Notes: generated by a model from the sequence alone, not told the origin. Counted from the first letter of the stretch, positions 8,001-16,744 are shown. The stretch: 27,057 bases of DNA from Endomicrobium sp. (GCA_031277075.1 JAISLV010000200.1:1-27057), one strand, 5' to 3'. A program made the numbers and translations.

Positions 8001-8912
8001 ATGGCGCAAAATTGGACGGGAAAAAGTCTCGGAAATAATTTTTTTCAATTTCTGCTTCGCTTTTTTGTTAAATACGGCGGAAGACATATCGCTTATTTTA
8101 TATGTTATTTTGTAGTTTTAGCTTATACATTACATCCGTCTGTGTTAAAAAAGGCGTCGTTTTACTTAAAACGAAGATTTGCAAACCGCCGCGGGCTGAG
8201 CGGATTGTTTATTGACGCTTACAAGCTCAATCTCACTTTTGCAAAAATTCTTATAGACAGGGCGGTTTTTGGAATTTGGGGCGATATTGACATAATATCG
8301 TCTGAACAAGACCGCCAACTGTGCAAAGATTTGCTGGCAAAAGGAAAAGGCTTAATAATAATTACCGCGCATTGCGGCTGCTGGCAAACGGCAATGTCGG
8401 CTTTTGATTTTATGGAAGGCGATAAATACGTCGTATATCATAAAACAAAAGAAGACGTTGACAAACACGCGCACGAGTTGTCGGGCGGCGTTTCGCCCGT
8501 GAAATTTATAGAATCCGCAAGTTTTTGCGGAGGCGCAATAGAAATAATGCGCGCGTTGCAAAATAAAGGCATAGTTTGCTTTATGGGCGACAGAACTTAC
8601 GGCGCAAAAAACAATTCTTTGGCTGTTGATTTTTTAGGGGCAAAAATCAAAGTTCCTTACAGCCCTTATAGAATCGCCGCGGCTTTTGAAACGCCTGTCG
8701 CCGTAATATTTTTCCCCTATAAAGAAAACGGGAAAGTTGATTCCGTAATAGCGAAGACTTTTTTCGTTGAAGATAAAGGAGCGAAAGCAAAACCCGTCGC
8801 CTATTTAAAAGAAGCCGAAAAATTTATACAATCTCTGCAAACGTTTGTTGAAAAATATCCGTATCAGTTTTTTAATTACTACGATTTGTGGACAGGAGAC
8901 AACAATGATTGA
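8001..8912 (+). CDS. LpxL/HtrB-like lipid acyltransferase with HX4Q motif
   Basis: 303 residues, normal length for the lysophospholipid/lipid A acyltransferase family, with a hydrophobic N-terminal segment (about 28-45) that would anchor it at the inner membrane. The catalytic block is ITAHCGCWQ. H124 is followed five positions later by Q129, where LpxL-type enzymes normally have Glu or Asp (HX4E/D). A second conserved block, CFMGDRTYG (D197, R198), and the VPYSPYRIAAAFETPV segment fit the family. The gene overlaps the next one, an acyl carrier protein, by 8 bp. The enzyme probably transfers an acyl chain from that ACP to a lipid or glycolipid, by inference. Ribosome site AAAGGA at 7991-7996. 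Which acceptor it uses cannot be read from the sequence. Confidence 0.82.
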   Translation: MAQNWTGKSLGNNFFQFLLRFFVKYGGRHIAYFICYFVVLAYTLHPSVLKKASFYLKRRFANRRGLSGLFIDAYKLNLTFAKILIDRAVFGIWGDIDIISSEQDRQLCKDLLAKGKGLIIITAHCGCWQTAMSAFDFMEGDKYVVYHKTKEDVDKHAHELSGGVSPVKFIESASFCGGAIEIMRALQNKGIVCFMGDRTYGAKNNSLAVDFLGAKIKVPYSPYRIAAAFETPVAVIFFPYKENGKVDSVIAKTFFVEDKGAKAKPVAYLKEAEKFIQSLQTFVEKYPYQFFNYYDLWTGDNND

Positions 8913-9162
8913 AACGTCTTTAGACGAAGTTAAAAAAATTTTAAGCGAAAATTTAGACGCGCAAGGCGCGGACTTAAACTCTCTTACGGAAAGCTCGCCT
9001 CTGTTTGAAGGGCTTGGGCTTGACAGTTTAGACGCAATAGAGCTGGTGGTGATTTTGAAAAAGTATTACGATATAACTATCGCAAATATGGACGAAGGCA
9101 GAGAAATTTTTAAGACGCTGGGTTCTTTAAGAGCCTATATTGAAAATAACAGACAAAAATAA
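8905..9162 (+). CDS. Dedicated acyl carrier protein
   Basis: 85 residues. The motif GLGLDSLDAIEL places the 4'-phosphopantetheine attachment at S41, in a typical four-helix ACP layout. The start at 8905 is fixed by AGGAG (8894-8898, 6 nt spacing) inside the end of the acyltransferase gene. The 8-bp overlap implies translational coupling. The gene sits away from any fatty-acid synthesis genes in this window, so it is probably not the housekeeping AcpP but a partner of the upstream acyltransferase (inference from context). Upstream in-frame codons from 8845 belong to the overlapping frame and are rejected. Confidence 0.9.
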   Translation: MIETSLDEVKKILSENLDAQGADLNSLTESSPLFEGLGLDSLDAIELVVILKKYYDITIANMDEGREIFKTLGSLRAYIENNRQK

Positions 9163-9200
9163 CGGCGTCAAACTAAAAGCAACGGAGAAACAGACGACAA

Positions 9201-10610
9201 ATGCCTATAAAACTTTACAATACTTTGACTGGCAAAAAAGAAGAGTTTAAACCGCAGATTGAAAACGAAGTTTCTCTTTACGTCTGCGGCGTTACGCCTT
9301 ACGACAGCGTCCATTTGGGGCATGCGCGCGCTTACGTCGTTTTTGACATTGTAAAAAGGCATTTTTTAAAACGCGGCTATAAAGTAAAACACGCGCAGAA
9401 TTTTACCGACGTTGACGACAAAATTATCGCAAAAGCCGTTTCGCAAAACATTTTGCCGTCGCAAATCGCGCGCGAATTTATAGACGATTATTTTGAACAA
9501 ACCGACAAATTAAATATTTTAAGAGCTTCGGTTTATCCCCTCGTTACCGACGCTATGTCTGAAATTATAAACTTTATAAAAACCTTGCTGGATAAAGGTT
9601 TTGCCTACGTTAAAGACGGCGACGTCTATTACAGCGTTGAAAAATTCGCCGATTACGGCAAACTTTCAAAGAGAAACTTGTCCGATATGCGCTCGGGCGC
9701 AAGAGTTTGCGTCAACGAAGAAAAAACGAGCGCTTTTGATTTTGCTTTGTGGAAAAAGACAAAAGACGGCGAACCGCAAGAAGTTTCTTGGGACAGCCCT
9801 TGGGGCAAAGGACGCCCGGGGTGGCATATAGAATGTTCCGCGATGTCTTTGGCGTTTTTGGGAGAAACTATAGACATTCACGGCGGCGGGCAGGATTTGA
9901 TTTTTCCTCACCACGAAAACGAAATAGCCCAAAGCGAAGCGGCAAGCGGAAAACCTTTCGCAAAATATTGGATGCACAACGGATTTGTAACAATCAATAA
10001 AGAAAAAATGTCAAAATCGCTAGGCAATTTTTTTACGCTGAAAGACATTTTTACAAAATACGACCCGCGCGTCGTAAGATATTATTTGTTGACGCAGCAC
10101 TATAAAAGCCCTTTAGATTTTTCAGAAGAAGCGTTAAACGCCGCAAAAAATTCTCTGCAAGGCTTAGACGACGCTTATTTGCGCCTTGCGGCAAAACTTC
10201 AAACCCGCCAACGCGGTTCGGATACAAAATCGCTTTACGTCAAAGACGATTTAACCGTCTTGCAAAATAATTTTCTCGCCGCTTTAGACGACGATTTCAA
10301 TTCCGAAAAAGCGCTCGCATATCTTCACGAGTTAAAAAATGCAGTTTTAAACGAACTCTTTACGGCAGAAGAAGAAAAACTTCTTAGGTTAAAAAATCTT
10401 TTTGAAACTTTTTTTGAAGATTCGCTGGGAATTATTTTGCCAAAAGCAGACAAAACCGGCGAACTTGAAGAGCTGCTTAAACAAAGAAACGAGGCGAGAA
10501 AAACTAAAAACTGGACGGAAGCCGACAGGCTGAGAAAATTGATAGACGAAAAAGGTTATAAAATTATAGACAATAAAGACGGCGGCTCGGTGTTGACGAA
10601 AAAAATATAG
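9201..10610 (+). CDS. cysS: Cysteinyl-tRNA synthetase
   Basis: 469 residues, full length for a class Ia CysRS, which charges tRNA-Cys with cysteine in the cytoplasm. The HIGH motif is H38-LGH (HLGHARAYVVFD) and the KMSKS loop is at 269-273 (EKMSKSLGNF). The zinc ligands expected for the family are in place: C29, C212 (HIECSAMS), H237 and E241 (FPHHENE). The C-terminal helical region ends with EADRLRKLIDEKGY, typical of the family. A GGAG ribosome site lies at about 9184-9187. It follows the ACP gene by 38 bp and precedes rlmB by 104 bp, so it may be cotranscribed with either. The strong motif match makes this one of the safest calls here. Confidence 0.97.
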   Translation: MPIKLYNTLTGKKEEFKPQIENEVSLYVCGVTPYDSVHLGHARAYVVFDIVKRHFLKRGYKVKHAQNFTDVDDKIIAKAVSQNILPSQIAREFIDDYFEQTDKLNILRASVYPLVTDAMSEIINFIKTLLDKGFAYVKDGDVYYSVEKFADYGKLSKRNLSDMRSGARVCVNEEKTSAFDFALWKKTKDGEPQEVSWDSPWGKGRPGWHIECSAMSLAFLGETIDIHGGGQDLIFPHHENEIAQSEAASGKPFAKYWMHNGFVTINKEKMSKSLGNFFTLKDIFTKYDPRVVRYYLLTQHYKSPLDFSEEALNAAKNSLQGLDDAYLRLAAKLQTRQRGSDTKSLYVKDDLTVLQNNFLAALDDDFNSEKALAYLHELKNAVLNELFTAEEEKLLRLKNLFETFFEDSLGIILPKADKTGELEELLKQRNEARKTKNWTEADRLRKLIDEKGYKIIDNKDGGSVLTKKI

Positions 10611-10714
10611 TTTGTCGGCAGCTTACCCTAAATTACCGCAAGTAAGCGAAATCAAAAATTTTATCGGCGCGGATTTCTTACGGGTTTGACGCAGGCGTCT
10701 CTAAGGAAAATTAT

Positions 10715-11479
10715 ATGGATAAAACTGAACGTTCGCAAAATATCGTCTACGGGCGCAACCCCGTTTTAGAACTTTTAAAAGCGGGAAAAAGAACCGTAAA
10801 TAAAATAATTTTAGCGCGCACTGCGCGCGGCGCGGCGATTGACGAAATTGTAAAACTCGCAAAATCAAAAGGCATAGCGTTTTACGACGTTCCGCCTGAA
10901 AAACTTGATAAATTCGGCGAAAACTCGCAAGGCGTGGCGGCGGAAGTTTCCGCTATAGAATATATTGAGCTTTCCGACTTGATAACAAAGGCAAAACTTC
11001 AGTCGGAAAAACCGTTATTGACGATTTTAGACGGCATAGAAGACCCGCACAATCTCGGAGCTATTATAAGAAACTGCGCCGCTTTCGGCGCAGACGGCGC
11101 AATAATACCGAAATGGCGCGCGGCTGCTGTCAATGAAACTGTAGCAAAAGCCTCGGCGGGCGCAATTGAACATATTCCGATTGCAAGAGTTGTAAATACA
11201 AATCAAGCGATTGATTTGTTAAAGAAGCGCGGTTTTTGGGTGGCGGGAGCTCAAAACGGAGGACAAAATTTAGAAAAAACCGAACTTCATTTTCCATTGG
11301 CTATAATAATAGGAAGCGAAGGGTTCGGTTTGCGCGATTTAACAAAAAAAAATTGCGATTTTCTTATATCAATCCCTCAAAAAAATACAATTTCATCGTT
11401 AAACGCATCCTGCGCCAGCGCAATAATCCTCTACGAATTGTCAAAGAAGAGACGATTAACGGACAAAGATGAGGCATAG
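10715..11479 (+). CDS. rlmB: TrmH/SpoU-family 23S rRNA (guanosine-2'-O-)-methyltransferase
   Basis: 254 residues. The N-terminal substrate-binding domain begins VYGRNPVLELLKAGKR and includes SQGVAAEV. The C-terminal SPOUT domain shows the three family motifs: DPHNLGAIIRNCAAFGADG (motif 1), IIIGSEGFGLRDL (motif 2) and ISIPQKNTISSLNASCA (motif 3), which form the knot that binds S-adenosylmethionine. The equivalent E. coli enzyme methylates G2251 in the peptidyl-transferase region of 23S rRNA. The arrangement cysS followed by an rlmB-type gene is common in bacteria. A ribosome site AAGGAAAA lies just before ATG 10715. Motif 3 has ASCA where many homologues have VSVA, a conservative change. A TrmH-family enzyme acting on another site is the main alternative. 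Confidence 0.92.
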   Translation: MDKTERSQNIVYGRNPVLELLKAGKRTVNKIILARTARGAAIDEIVKLAKSKGIAFYDVPPEKLDKFGENSQGVAAEVSAIEYIELSDLITKAKLQSEKPLLTILDGIEDPHNLGAIIRNCAAFGADGAIIPKWRAAAVNETVAKASAGAIEHIPIARVVNTNQAIDLLKKRGFWVAGAQNGGQNLEKTELHFPLAIIIGSEGFGLRDLTKKNCDFLISIPQKNTISSLNASCASAIILYELSKKRRLTDKDEA

Positions 11480-11593
11480 ACGCGTCTTAGTTGCCGCCCA
11501 GCTTTGTCGTTTTTTGCCGCAGCTATGCCTCAATGCGCGCATTCCAAGCCGTTGCCGCCAGACGCCTTTCGTTTTAAAAGGAAATTACAATTT

Positions 11594-13294
11594 ATGTTTA
11601 GACCCAAACTGTTTGCTTTAATAAAAAACAGACCGCAAGAATTTACTTTAACCCGCGTTGTTACAGACATAAACGCGGGTCTTATAGTGGCGTTTATAGC
11701 TATACCTTTGTCTATTGCGCTTGCTATCGCTTCGGGCGTAACGCCGGGCAAAGGACTGATTACCGCAGTAGTAGCGGGCTTTTTAATTTCTTTTTTCGGC
11801 GGCAGCCGCGTGCAGATAGGCGGACCTACAGGCGCCTTTGTAGTAATAGTCTACGCCATAGTTGAACAATACGGAACTACGGGGCTGATTACCGCAACCG
11901 CTATGGCTGGAATTTTGCTTATAGCTATGGGCTTATTTAAGTTCGGAAAAATTATACAGTATATTCCCCACCCCATAGTGACGGGCTTTACAAGCGGCAT
12001 TGCCGTCGTTTTGTTTTCAACGCAAATCAACGACTTTTTAGGACTTGGGCTTTCGAGCGTTCCGTCTGATTTTATCGGAAAATGGGCGGCGTTTTTATCG
12101 CATATCGGCTCTATAAATTTTTATACCGTAATACTGGGTTTGGGCGCGCTTGCGCTCATTATTTTTTATCCGAAAAAGTTCAAATTTTTTCCCGGACCGC
12201 TTGCGGCTATTTTAATAAGTTCCGTAGTAGTGAAAGTTTTTCATCTTCCCGTTGAAACTATTTATTCGCATTTTGGCGATATCACAAAGACGGCGTCTTT
12301 TAATCCCGATATGCCGTCTTTCGGGTTTGAAATGATATTCAAACTTTTTAAGCCCGCAATGACCATAGCCGTTTTAGCGGGCATAGAGTCTTTGCTTTCG
12401 GCGGTAGTCGCCGACGGTATGATAAATAAAAAGCACAATTCAAATACGGAACTTATAGCTCAAGGGATAGCAAATATAGGTTCGGCGATATTTGGCGGAA
12501 TTCCAGCTACGGGCGCAATTGCGCGCACCGCCGCAAATATTAATAACGGCGGCAGAACGCCCATTGCGGGCATTGCCCACGCGTTTTTTATTTTTATCAT
12601 AATGCTTGCTTTTATGAAATACATAACGCTAATTCCTATGTCCGTTCTTGCGGCGATACTCTTTACTGTGGCTTATAAAATGACGGATTTCGGCGCTTTT
12701 AAAGAAATTCTCAAAGCCCCTCGCAGCGACAGTCTGATTTTGATTATAACTTTCGTTTTAACCGTTTTTGTGGATTTAGTCTACGCGATAGAAATCGGCA
12801 TGATTTTTGCGGCGTTTTTGTTTATGAAAAGAATGGGCGATATCGCAAATATAGACGTTTCAGACGACGTCTACGAAGGGCTTGAAGAAGACGAAATTGA
12901 AGAAAAGAAAAAACTTAAAGACGTCGTGGTTTATGAAGTAAACGGTCCTTTCTTTTTCGGCGCGGCAAGCATCTTTGTGGAACATATGGAAAAAATCAAA
13001 GAATGTAAAGTTATAATTTTAAGAATGAGAAAAGTTCCCGCTATGGACGCTACAGGCTATCACGCGCTTTACAAAATATATAAAAAATGCGCCGCGACAA
13101 ACACGAATTTAATTATTTGCCAAGTGCAAAAACAGCCTCTTAAAGTTTTAAAAAATTACGGATTCGTTGAAATTTTAGGAAGAGAAAATTTCGCGTTAAA
13201 CATTGACACCGCTTTTAAAAAAGCAAGCCGCCGCATAAAAGTTTTAGAAGAATACAACGAAACTTTTCATTTAAACAAACCAGACGGCAAATAA
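11594..13294 (+). CDS. SulP/SLC26-family anion transporter with C-terminal STAS domain
   Basis: 566 residues. The N-terminal sequence TDINAGLIVAFIAIPLSIALAIASG and the GGPTGAFVVIVYAIVEQYG block are typical of SulP transporters. About 10-14 membrane helices follow up to about residue 415. A C-terminal STAS domain (about 442-540) contains the RKVPAMDATG segment (D485, T487), the anti-sigma-antagonist-like loop. The anion (sulfate, bicarbonate or other) cannot be told from sequence. I chose ATG 11594 because AAAGGAA (about 11577-11583) precedes it and the N-terminus then begins directly with the conserved region. An in-frame ATG at 11504 would add 30 residues encoded by repeat-like intergenic DNA. 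The gene ends in a good terminator. Confidence 0.92.
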   Translation: MFRPKLFALIKNRPQEFTLTRVVTDINAGLIVAFIAIPLSIALAIASGVTPGKGLITAVVAGFLISFFGGSRVQIGGPTGAFVVIVYAIVEQYGTTGLITATAMAGILLIAMGLFKFGKIIQYIPHPIVTGFTSGIAVVLFSTQINDFLGLGLSSVPSDFIGKWAAFLSHIGSINFYTVILGLGALALIIFYPKKFKFFPGPLAAILISSVVVKVFHLPVETIYSHFGDITKTASFNPDMPSFGFEMIFKLFKPAMTIAVLAGIESLLSAVVADGMINKKHNSNTELIAQGIANIGSAIFGGIPATGAIARTAANINNGGRTPIAGIAHAFFIFIIMLAFMKYITLIPMSVLAAILFTVAYKMTDFGAFKEILKAPRSDSLILIITFVLTVFVDLVYAIEIGMIFAAFLFMKRMGDIANIDVSDDVYEGLEEDEIEEKKKLKDVVVYEVNGPFFFGAASIFVEHMEKIKECKVIILRMRKVPAMDATGYHALYKIYKKCAATNTNLIICQVQKQPLKVLKNYGFVEILGRENFALNIDTAFKKASRRIKVLEEYNETFHLNKPDGK

Positions 13295-13307
13295 AGCAAA
13301 TTGCCCC

Positions 13308-13332
13308 TATGCCGTAGCTTAGGCATATTTTT
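13308..13332 (+). terminator. Rho-independent terminator after the SulP gene
   Basis: TATGCC (13308-13313) pairs with GGCATA (13322-13327) and is followed by five Ts (13328-13332). It lies 13 bp after the stop codon. Confidence 0.65.
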
Positions 13333-13350
13333 CACCGTCTTTTTAACAAC

Positions 13351-13486
13351 AAACCCTGAAACAAGTTCAGGGTGACGGAAAGGGACGCTGCTTTCTTTGC
13401 TCTTTGTCGTTTCGCGCTGTTGCCATGCATCTATATATCCTAGCATCGCCTAGCCGCTTAGCTGCGTTTTTTGCCCTTTGCCGTTC
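13351..13486. repeat. Left arm of inverted repeat flanking the autotransporter gene (families I and II)
   Basis: It begins with ACCCTGAAACAAGTTCAGGG (one family I unit). It continues with GCTTTCTTTGCTCTTTGTCG, TTTCGCGCTGTTGCCATGC and CGCCTAGCCGCTTAGCTGCG, ending near CCGTT at 13486. The same blocks appear in order on the opposite strand at 16461-16602, with one 7-9 bp gap and scattered mismatches. The arm stops just before the autotransporter promoter. Confidence 0.85.
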
Positions 13487-13487
13487 A

Positions 13488-13516
13488 TTGCCTTTAAAAC
13501 TCTTCTTTTATATAAT
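13488..13516 (+). promoter_or_regulatory. Sigma70-type promoter of the autotransporter gene
   Basis: TTGCCT (13488-13493) and TATAAT (13511-13516) are separated by 17 bp. This is the best promoter match in the window, 32 bp upstream of the start codon. Confidence 0.75.
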
Positions 13517-13537
13517 GTTTAAAATATTTATAAATAT

Positions 13538-13542
13538 GGAGG
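13538..13542 (+). promoter_or_regulatory. Ribosome binding site fixing a GTG start
   Basis: GGAGG lies 6 nt before GTG 13549. It supports GTG as the start, since the next residues (FSKKFLAAL) form the signal peptide. Confidence 0.8.
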
Positions 13543-13548
13543 CAGCTT

Positions 13549-16449
13549 GTGTTTTCTAAAAAATTTTTAGCCGCTTTAACCGTTCTTTCCTGTTTTGCCG
13601 CGCTTTCTTTTTCCGAAAATTTTCAAGTTACAAACGAAGAGAAACTTCTAGAGTCCTTGATATATAATTCAGGGAATATTTTTATCAGTTCTTCAATTAC
13701 AATATCTTCCGCAATGCCAATGTATTCGTCAAAAGACTTTAATATACTCCCAGACGCGTCTTCGCCGATATTTGTAAGCGGAGCAGGGTCGTTTGGCGGG
13801 TTTGCTTTTGAATATTCAACAGTTTCTTTTATCGGCGCAAACAATTTTGAGTTAAACAATTTTGTTTATCTTTCTTCGGGCGCGGCTCTATACGTCTACG
13901 CTTCAACTCTGTCGCTTAGCGGCGTTTCATTTTCAACCAATGCGTCTATTGAAAGAGCAGGCGGCGCGGTCTATGCGGATTCTTCAACGGCGTTAGTTTC
14001 TACAACATCTTTTCTTTTTAACGCTTCCTCAAGCGCGGGCGGCGCTTTTTACGCGCAAAATTCTACGCTCGCAGTTTTAGATTCCGTTTTTCATTTTAAC
14101 GTTTCTTCGGGTTTAGGCGGAGCGGTTTATATTGAAAAAGGAATCTTTGATTTTAACGGCGTTTCTTTTTCGTCAAACGCTGCTGATAAAGGGTCTGCGG
14201 TCTACGTATTTTCTTCAAGCGGAGTTTTGAACAATTCAACTATATCGGGCGGCAAATCGACCGACGGAAATTTATACGCGTCGTCTTCCGCTATTTTCTT
14301 GCGCGGAGTAAAATTTCATGAAAACGAAGCGTCAAATTCAGGCGGAGCGGCGTTCATAAAGGATTCTCAAATATATATATTAAATTCGCTCATAACAGAT
14401 AATAAAGCGTTTAACGCAGGCGGTTTTTATATTGAAAATTCCGAAGTAATTATTTTTGAAACTGGATTTTCAAACAATTTTTCAACCGCTTCGGCGGGCG
14501 CTATATATTTGTCAACGTCCTCGTTGTTTTTATCTGAAACGACTTTTAGTTCAAACGTCTCTTTAGGAAACGGCGGAGCTTTGTATATTGAAAATTCTAC
14601 GGCTTCAATAAGCGGCAGTCATTTTTCAAATAACGTTTCAAACCTAAACGGCGGCGCGATATATCTTAAATCGGCGCAGTTATATTTAAACGGCGGCGTT
14701 AATTTTAACGATAATTTTGCGCAAGGCGCGAAAAACGACATATATTTAGACGAAGACGCCAAATTATTTTTAGACGCGCAAGGAAAAGAAATTATTTTTA
14801 ACGGCGGGATAAAATCCAATTCGGCGGCTTCAGGCATAGAAATTACAAAAACGGGCGGAGGCAGCTTGATTTTTTGCGGAGAAAGTTCGCTTAACGCTTT
14901 TGTCAATGTTTCAGGCGGTTCTCTTATAGTTTCTCAGACCGCTCTTTTTGACGCAAACGAAGTAAATATTGCGGCGGAGGCGGCGTTGTCTTTATCTCGA
15001 GGAACTGTTGTAAATATTTCAACTTTAACGATAAACGAAAACGCGGTTTTTAAAACTGACAATATATCCTCTTTTAACGCCGACATTCTAAATATGAACG
15101 GCGTTTTGAGAATAGGCGTTGACACGTCTTCAGGCTCGTCTGATTTAATAAACGCTCGGACGCTTAACTTAAATTCATCCTCAAGCGCGCTGGAATTTGA
15201 CGGCAATTTATCGCGCAGCGTCAATACCTATACTATCGTTCAGACGACAAATCCCATAACGGGAGCTTTTAAAGAAACAAGCGGAAATTACGGAGCAAGA
15301 ATAAATTGGTCTATAGTTCAGTCGCCAAACGACGTTAAACTCAACTTGGCGGTATTGAGTTATGCGGACATTTTAGAAGAATTTAAAGGCAATCAAATAA
15401 ACGTTATTAAAACCATAGACGCTATTTACTACGATTCGTTTGATAAATACGACGATTTATGGAGCAACGTAATATCGCCGATGGACGCGATGAGCATTGA
15501 AGATTTGCAAAAAACGGCAAGCGCGCTTTCAGGATCAATATACGCGGACTTGTTTTCAATAAGTTTGCTTAACCGCTCAAAAGAGAGTTTGTTTGAACGG
15601 ATAAACGTATCCGAAGACGATAACGCTTCTTGGATTTTTGCAAAGGGAGACATATTTTCTTTAAAACAAGACGAGAATTTAAACGGGGATTTAAAAGATT
15701 TAAATTTAGGGCTTGCCGGCGGATTTAGTTTATACGATAACGCTGAAAATTTATCCGCAGGAGTTATGTTTGAATACGATTACCATAACGTAGAGCAGAA
15801 CAAAGACGAAGCTAAGATACACGATATAAGCGGCGGTTTTTACGGCGATATTTTATGGAAATTTTTTGAACTTAAAGGATTTTTAACCGCAGGCTTTATG
15901 CAATACGATGTGATAAGAAACATAACGCCGCTTGCGCAGACCGCCGAAGGCGATTTTGCGGCTTATAACGCAAAAGCTGCTCTTCGGGCTGCGGTCTCAA
16001 TAAACGCGGGCGATTTTCTTTCCATAAAACCTTTTATCGGCGCCGACGGCGTATTTTTAAAAACTTCGTCTTTTGACGAAAGCGGCGAAGGCGCGCAGCT
16101 TCACTTTGGAGAACGCGATTTTATAGCTTCAACTTACGGATGCGGATTAGAGTTCAAAGGCAAAGCGGGAATATTTTCATGGTTTATAAACGGCGGCGCG
16201 GATTTTGTTATAAGCGCTTCAGAAAAGAAAATTGAAACGAATTTTGTTCAGGCAAAAGACGCGGCATTTGAAATTATACCGTCAAAACTAGGCGACACGG
16301 CGTTAAAAACTGCCGCGGGGTTTGAGATAAAAATAAACGACGAAACCGTGATTTTTATGAACGCAGGATACGTTTCTTCAGACAGTTATGAAGATATAAA
16401 AGCAAATTTAGGTTTTAGATATAAGCTGGATTATGATTTTAGTTTGTAA
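13549..16449 (+). CDS. Pmp-like autotransporter adhesin (type V secretion)
   Basis: 966 residues. The signal peptide (MFSKKFLAALTVLSCFAALS) is cleaved near residue 22. A passenger follows with about eleven repeats of 25-26 residues between about 110 and 385, each centred on GGA-x-Y-x-x-x-S (for example GGAVYADSS, GGALYIENS, GGAIYLKSA) and often containing F-S-x-N. This is the GGA(I/L/V) plus FxxN pattern of chlamydial polymorphic membrane proteins and predicts a right-handed beta-helix. A less regular beta-rich stretch leads to a C-terminal autotransporter barrel (about 693-966) whose last strand reads GFRYKLDYDFSL. The usual terminal aromatic residue is replaced by Leu, with Phe two residues earlier. 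The GTG start has a strong ribosome site. The gene is closely flanked by inverted repeats. A surface adhesin role is inferred from the family. Confidence 0.88.
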   Translation: MFSKKFLAALTVLSCFAALSFSENFQVTNEEKLLESLIYNSGNIFISSSITISSAMPMYSSKDFNILPDASSPIFVSGAGSFGGFAFEYSTVSFIGANNFELNNFVYLSSGAALYVYASTLSLSGVSFSTNASIERAGGAVYADSSTALVSTTSFLFNASSSAGGAFYAQNSTLAVLDSVFHFNVSSGLGGAVYIEKGIFDFNGVSFSSNAADKGSAVYVFSSSGVLNNSTISGGKSTDGNLYASSSAIFLRGVKFHENEASNSGGAAFIKDSQIYILNSLITDNKAFNAGGFYIENSEVIIFETGFSNNFSTASAGAIYLSTSSLFLSETTFSSNVSLGNGGALYIENSTASISGSHFSNNVSNLNGGAIYLKSAQLYLNGGVNFNDNFAQGAKNDIYLDEDAKLFLDAQGKEIIFNGGIKSNSAASGIEITKTGGGSLIFCGESSLNAFVNVSGGSLIVSQTALFDANEVNIAAEAALSLSRGTVVNISTLTINENAVFKTDNISSFNADILNMNGVLRIGVDTSSGSSDLINARTLNLNSSSSALEFDGNLSRSVNTYTIVQTTNPITGAFKETSGNYGARINWSIVQSPNDVKLNLAVLSYADILEEFKGNQINVIKTIDAIYYDSFDKYDDLWSNVISPMDAMSIEDLQKTASALSGSIYADLFSISLLNRSKESLFERINVSEDDNASWIFAKGDIFSLKQDENLNGDLKDLNLGLAGGFSLYDNAENLSAGVMFEYDYHNVEQNKDEAKIHDISGGFYGDILWKFFELKGFLTAGFMQYDVIRNITPLAQTAEGDFAAYNAKAALRAAVSINAGDFLSIKPFIGADGVFLKTSSFDESGEGAQLHFGERDFIASTYGCGLEFKGKAGIFSWFINGGADFVISASEKKIETNFVQAKDAAFEIIPSKLGDTALKTAAGFEIKINDETVIFMNAGYVSSDSYEDIKANLGFRYKLDYDFSL

Positions 16450-16460
16450 AAGGACGCATA

Positions 16461-16602
16461 ACGGCAGCAAAAAACGCATCTAAGCGGCTAGGGCAGCTAG
16501 GCAACAACTAGGTCGCGCCATAGAAGCATGACAACGGCGCGAAACGACAAAGAGTAAAGAAAGCAATATTCCTTTTAGTCGCCCTGAACTTGTTTCAGGG
16601 TC
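16461..16602. repeat. Right arm of inverted repeat flanking the autotransporter gene
   Basis: Reverse-complement counterpart of 13351-13486. On the plus strand it reads CGGCAGCAAAAAACGCATCT, then TAAGCGGCTAGGGCAGCTAG, then GACAACGGCGCGAAACGAC, AAAGAAAGC and CCCTGAACTTGTTTCAGGGT. It starts 11 bp after the autotransporter stop codon. Confidence 0.85.
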
Positions 16603-16686
16603 TGCTTTTCAAGGTCTCTTTCAGCGTCTGTCGTTTGTTGTTAATCGTTTAACGGCGGATGCTGAAACAAGTTCAGCATGACGGAC
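16579..16686. repeat. Composite intergenic repeat, family I, copy E
   Basis: GTCGCCCTGAACTTGTTTCAG at 16579-16599 is followed by degenerate 12-mers (GGTCTCTTTCAG near 16613-16624). The inverted partner GATGCTGAAACAAGTTCAGC lies at 16658-16677 and is followed by ATGACGG. The hairpin units of about 23 bp seen in copies A-C are absent. It overlaps the right arm of the inverted repeat. Confidence 0.82.
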
Positions 16687-16744
16687 AACGGCGCTAACAA
16701 CCAAAGACGTTGACGCGCGGGCATTTTTACCGTTGATAAATATT

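Noticed and set aside
11504..11593. 30-residue N-terminal extension of the SulP transporter
   Set aside because: The internal ATG at 11594 has AAAGGAA upstream and begins the conserved domain. The extension comes from repeat-like intergenic DNA.
13549..16449. On/off phase switch by inversion of the autotransporter segment
   Set aside because: The promoter sits inside the inverted repeats and would move with the gene, and no invertase gene is present. Only a cassette or recombination model is kept.
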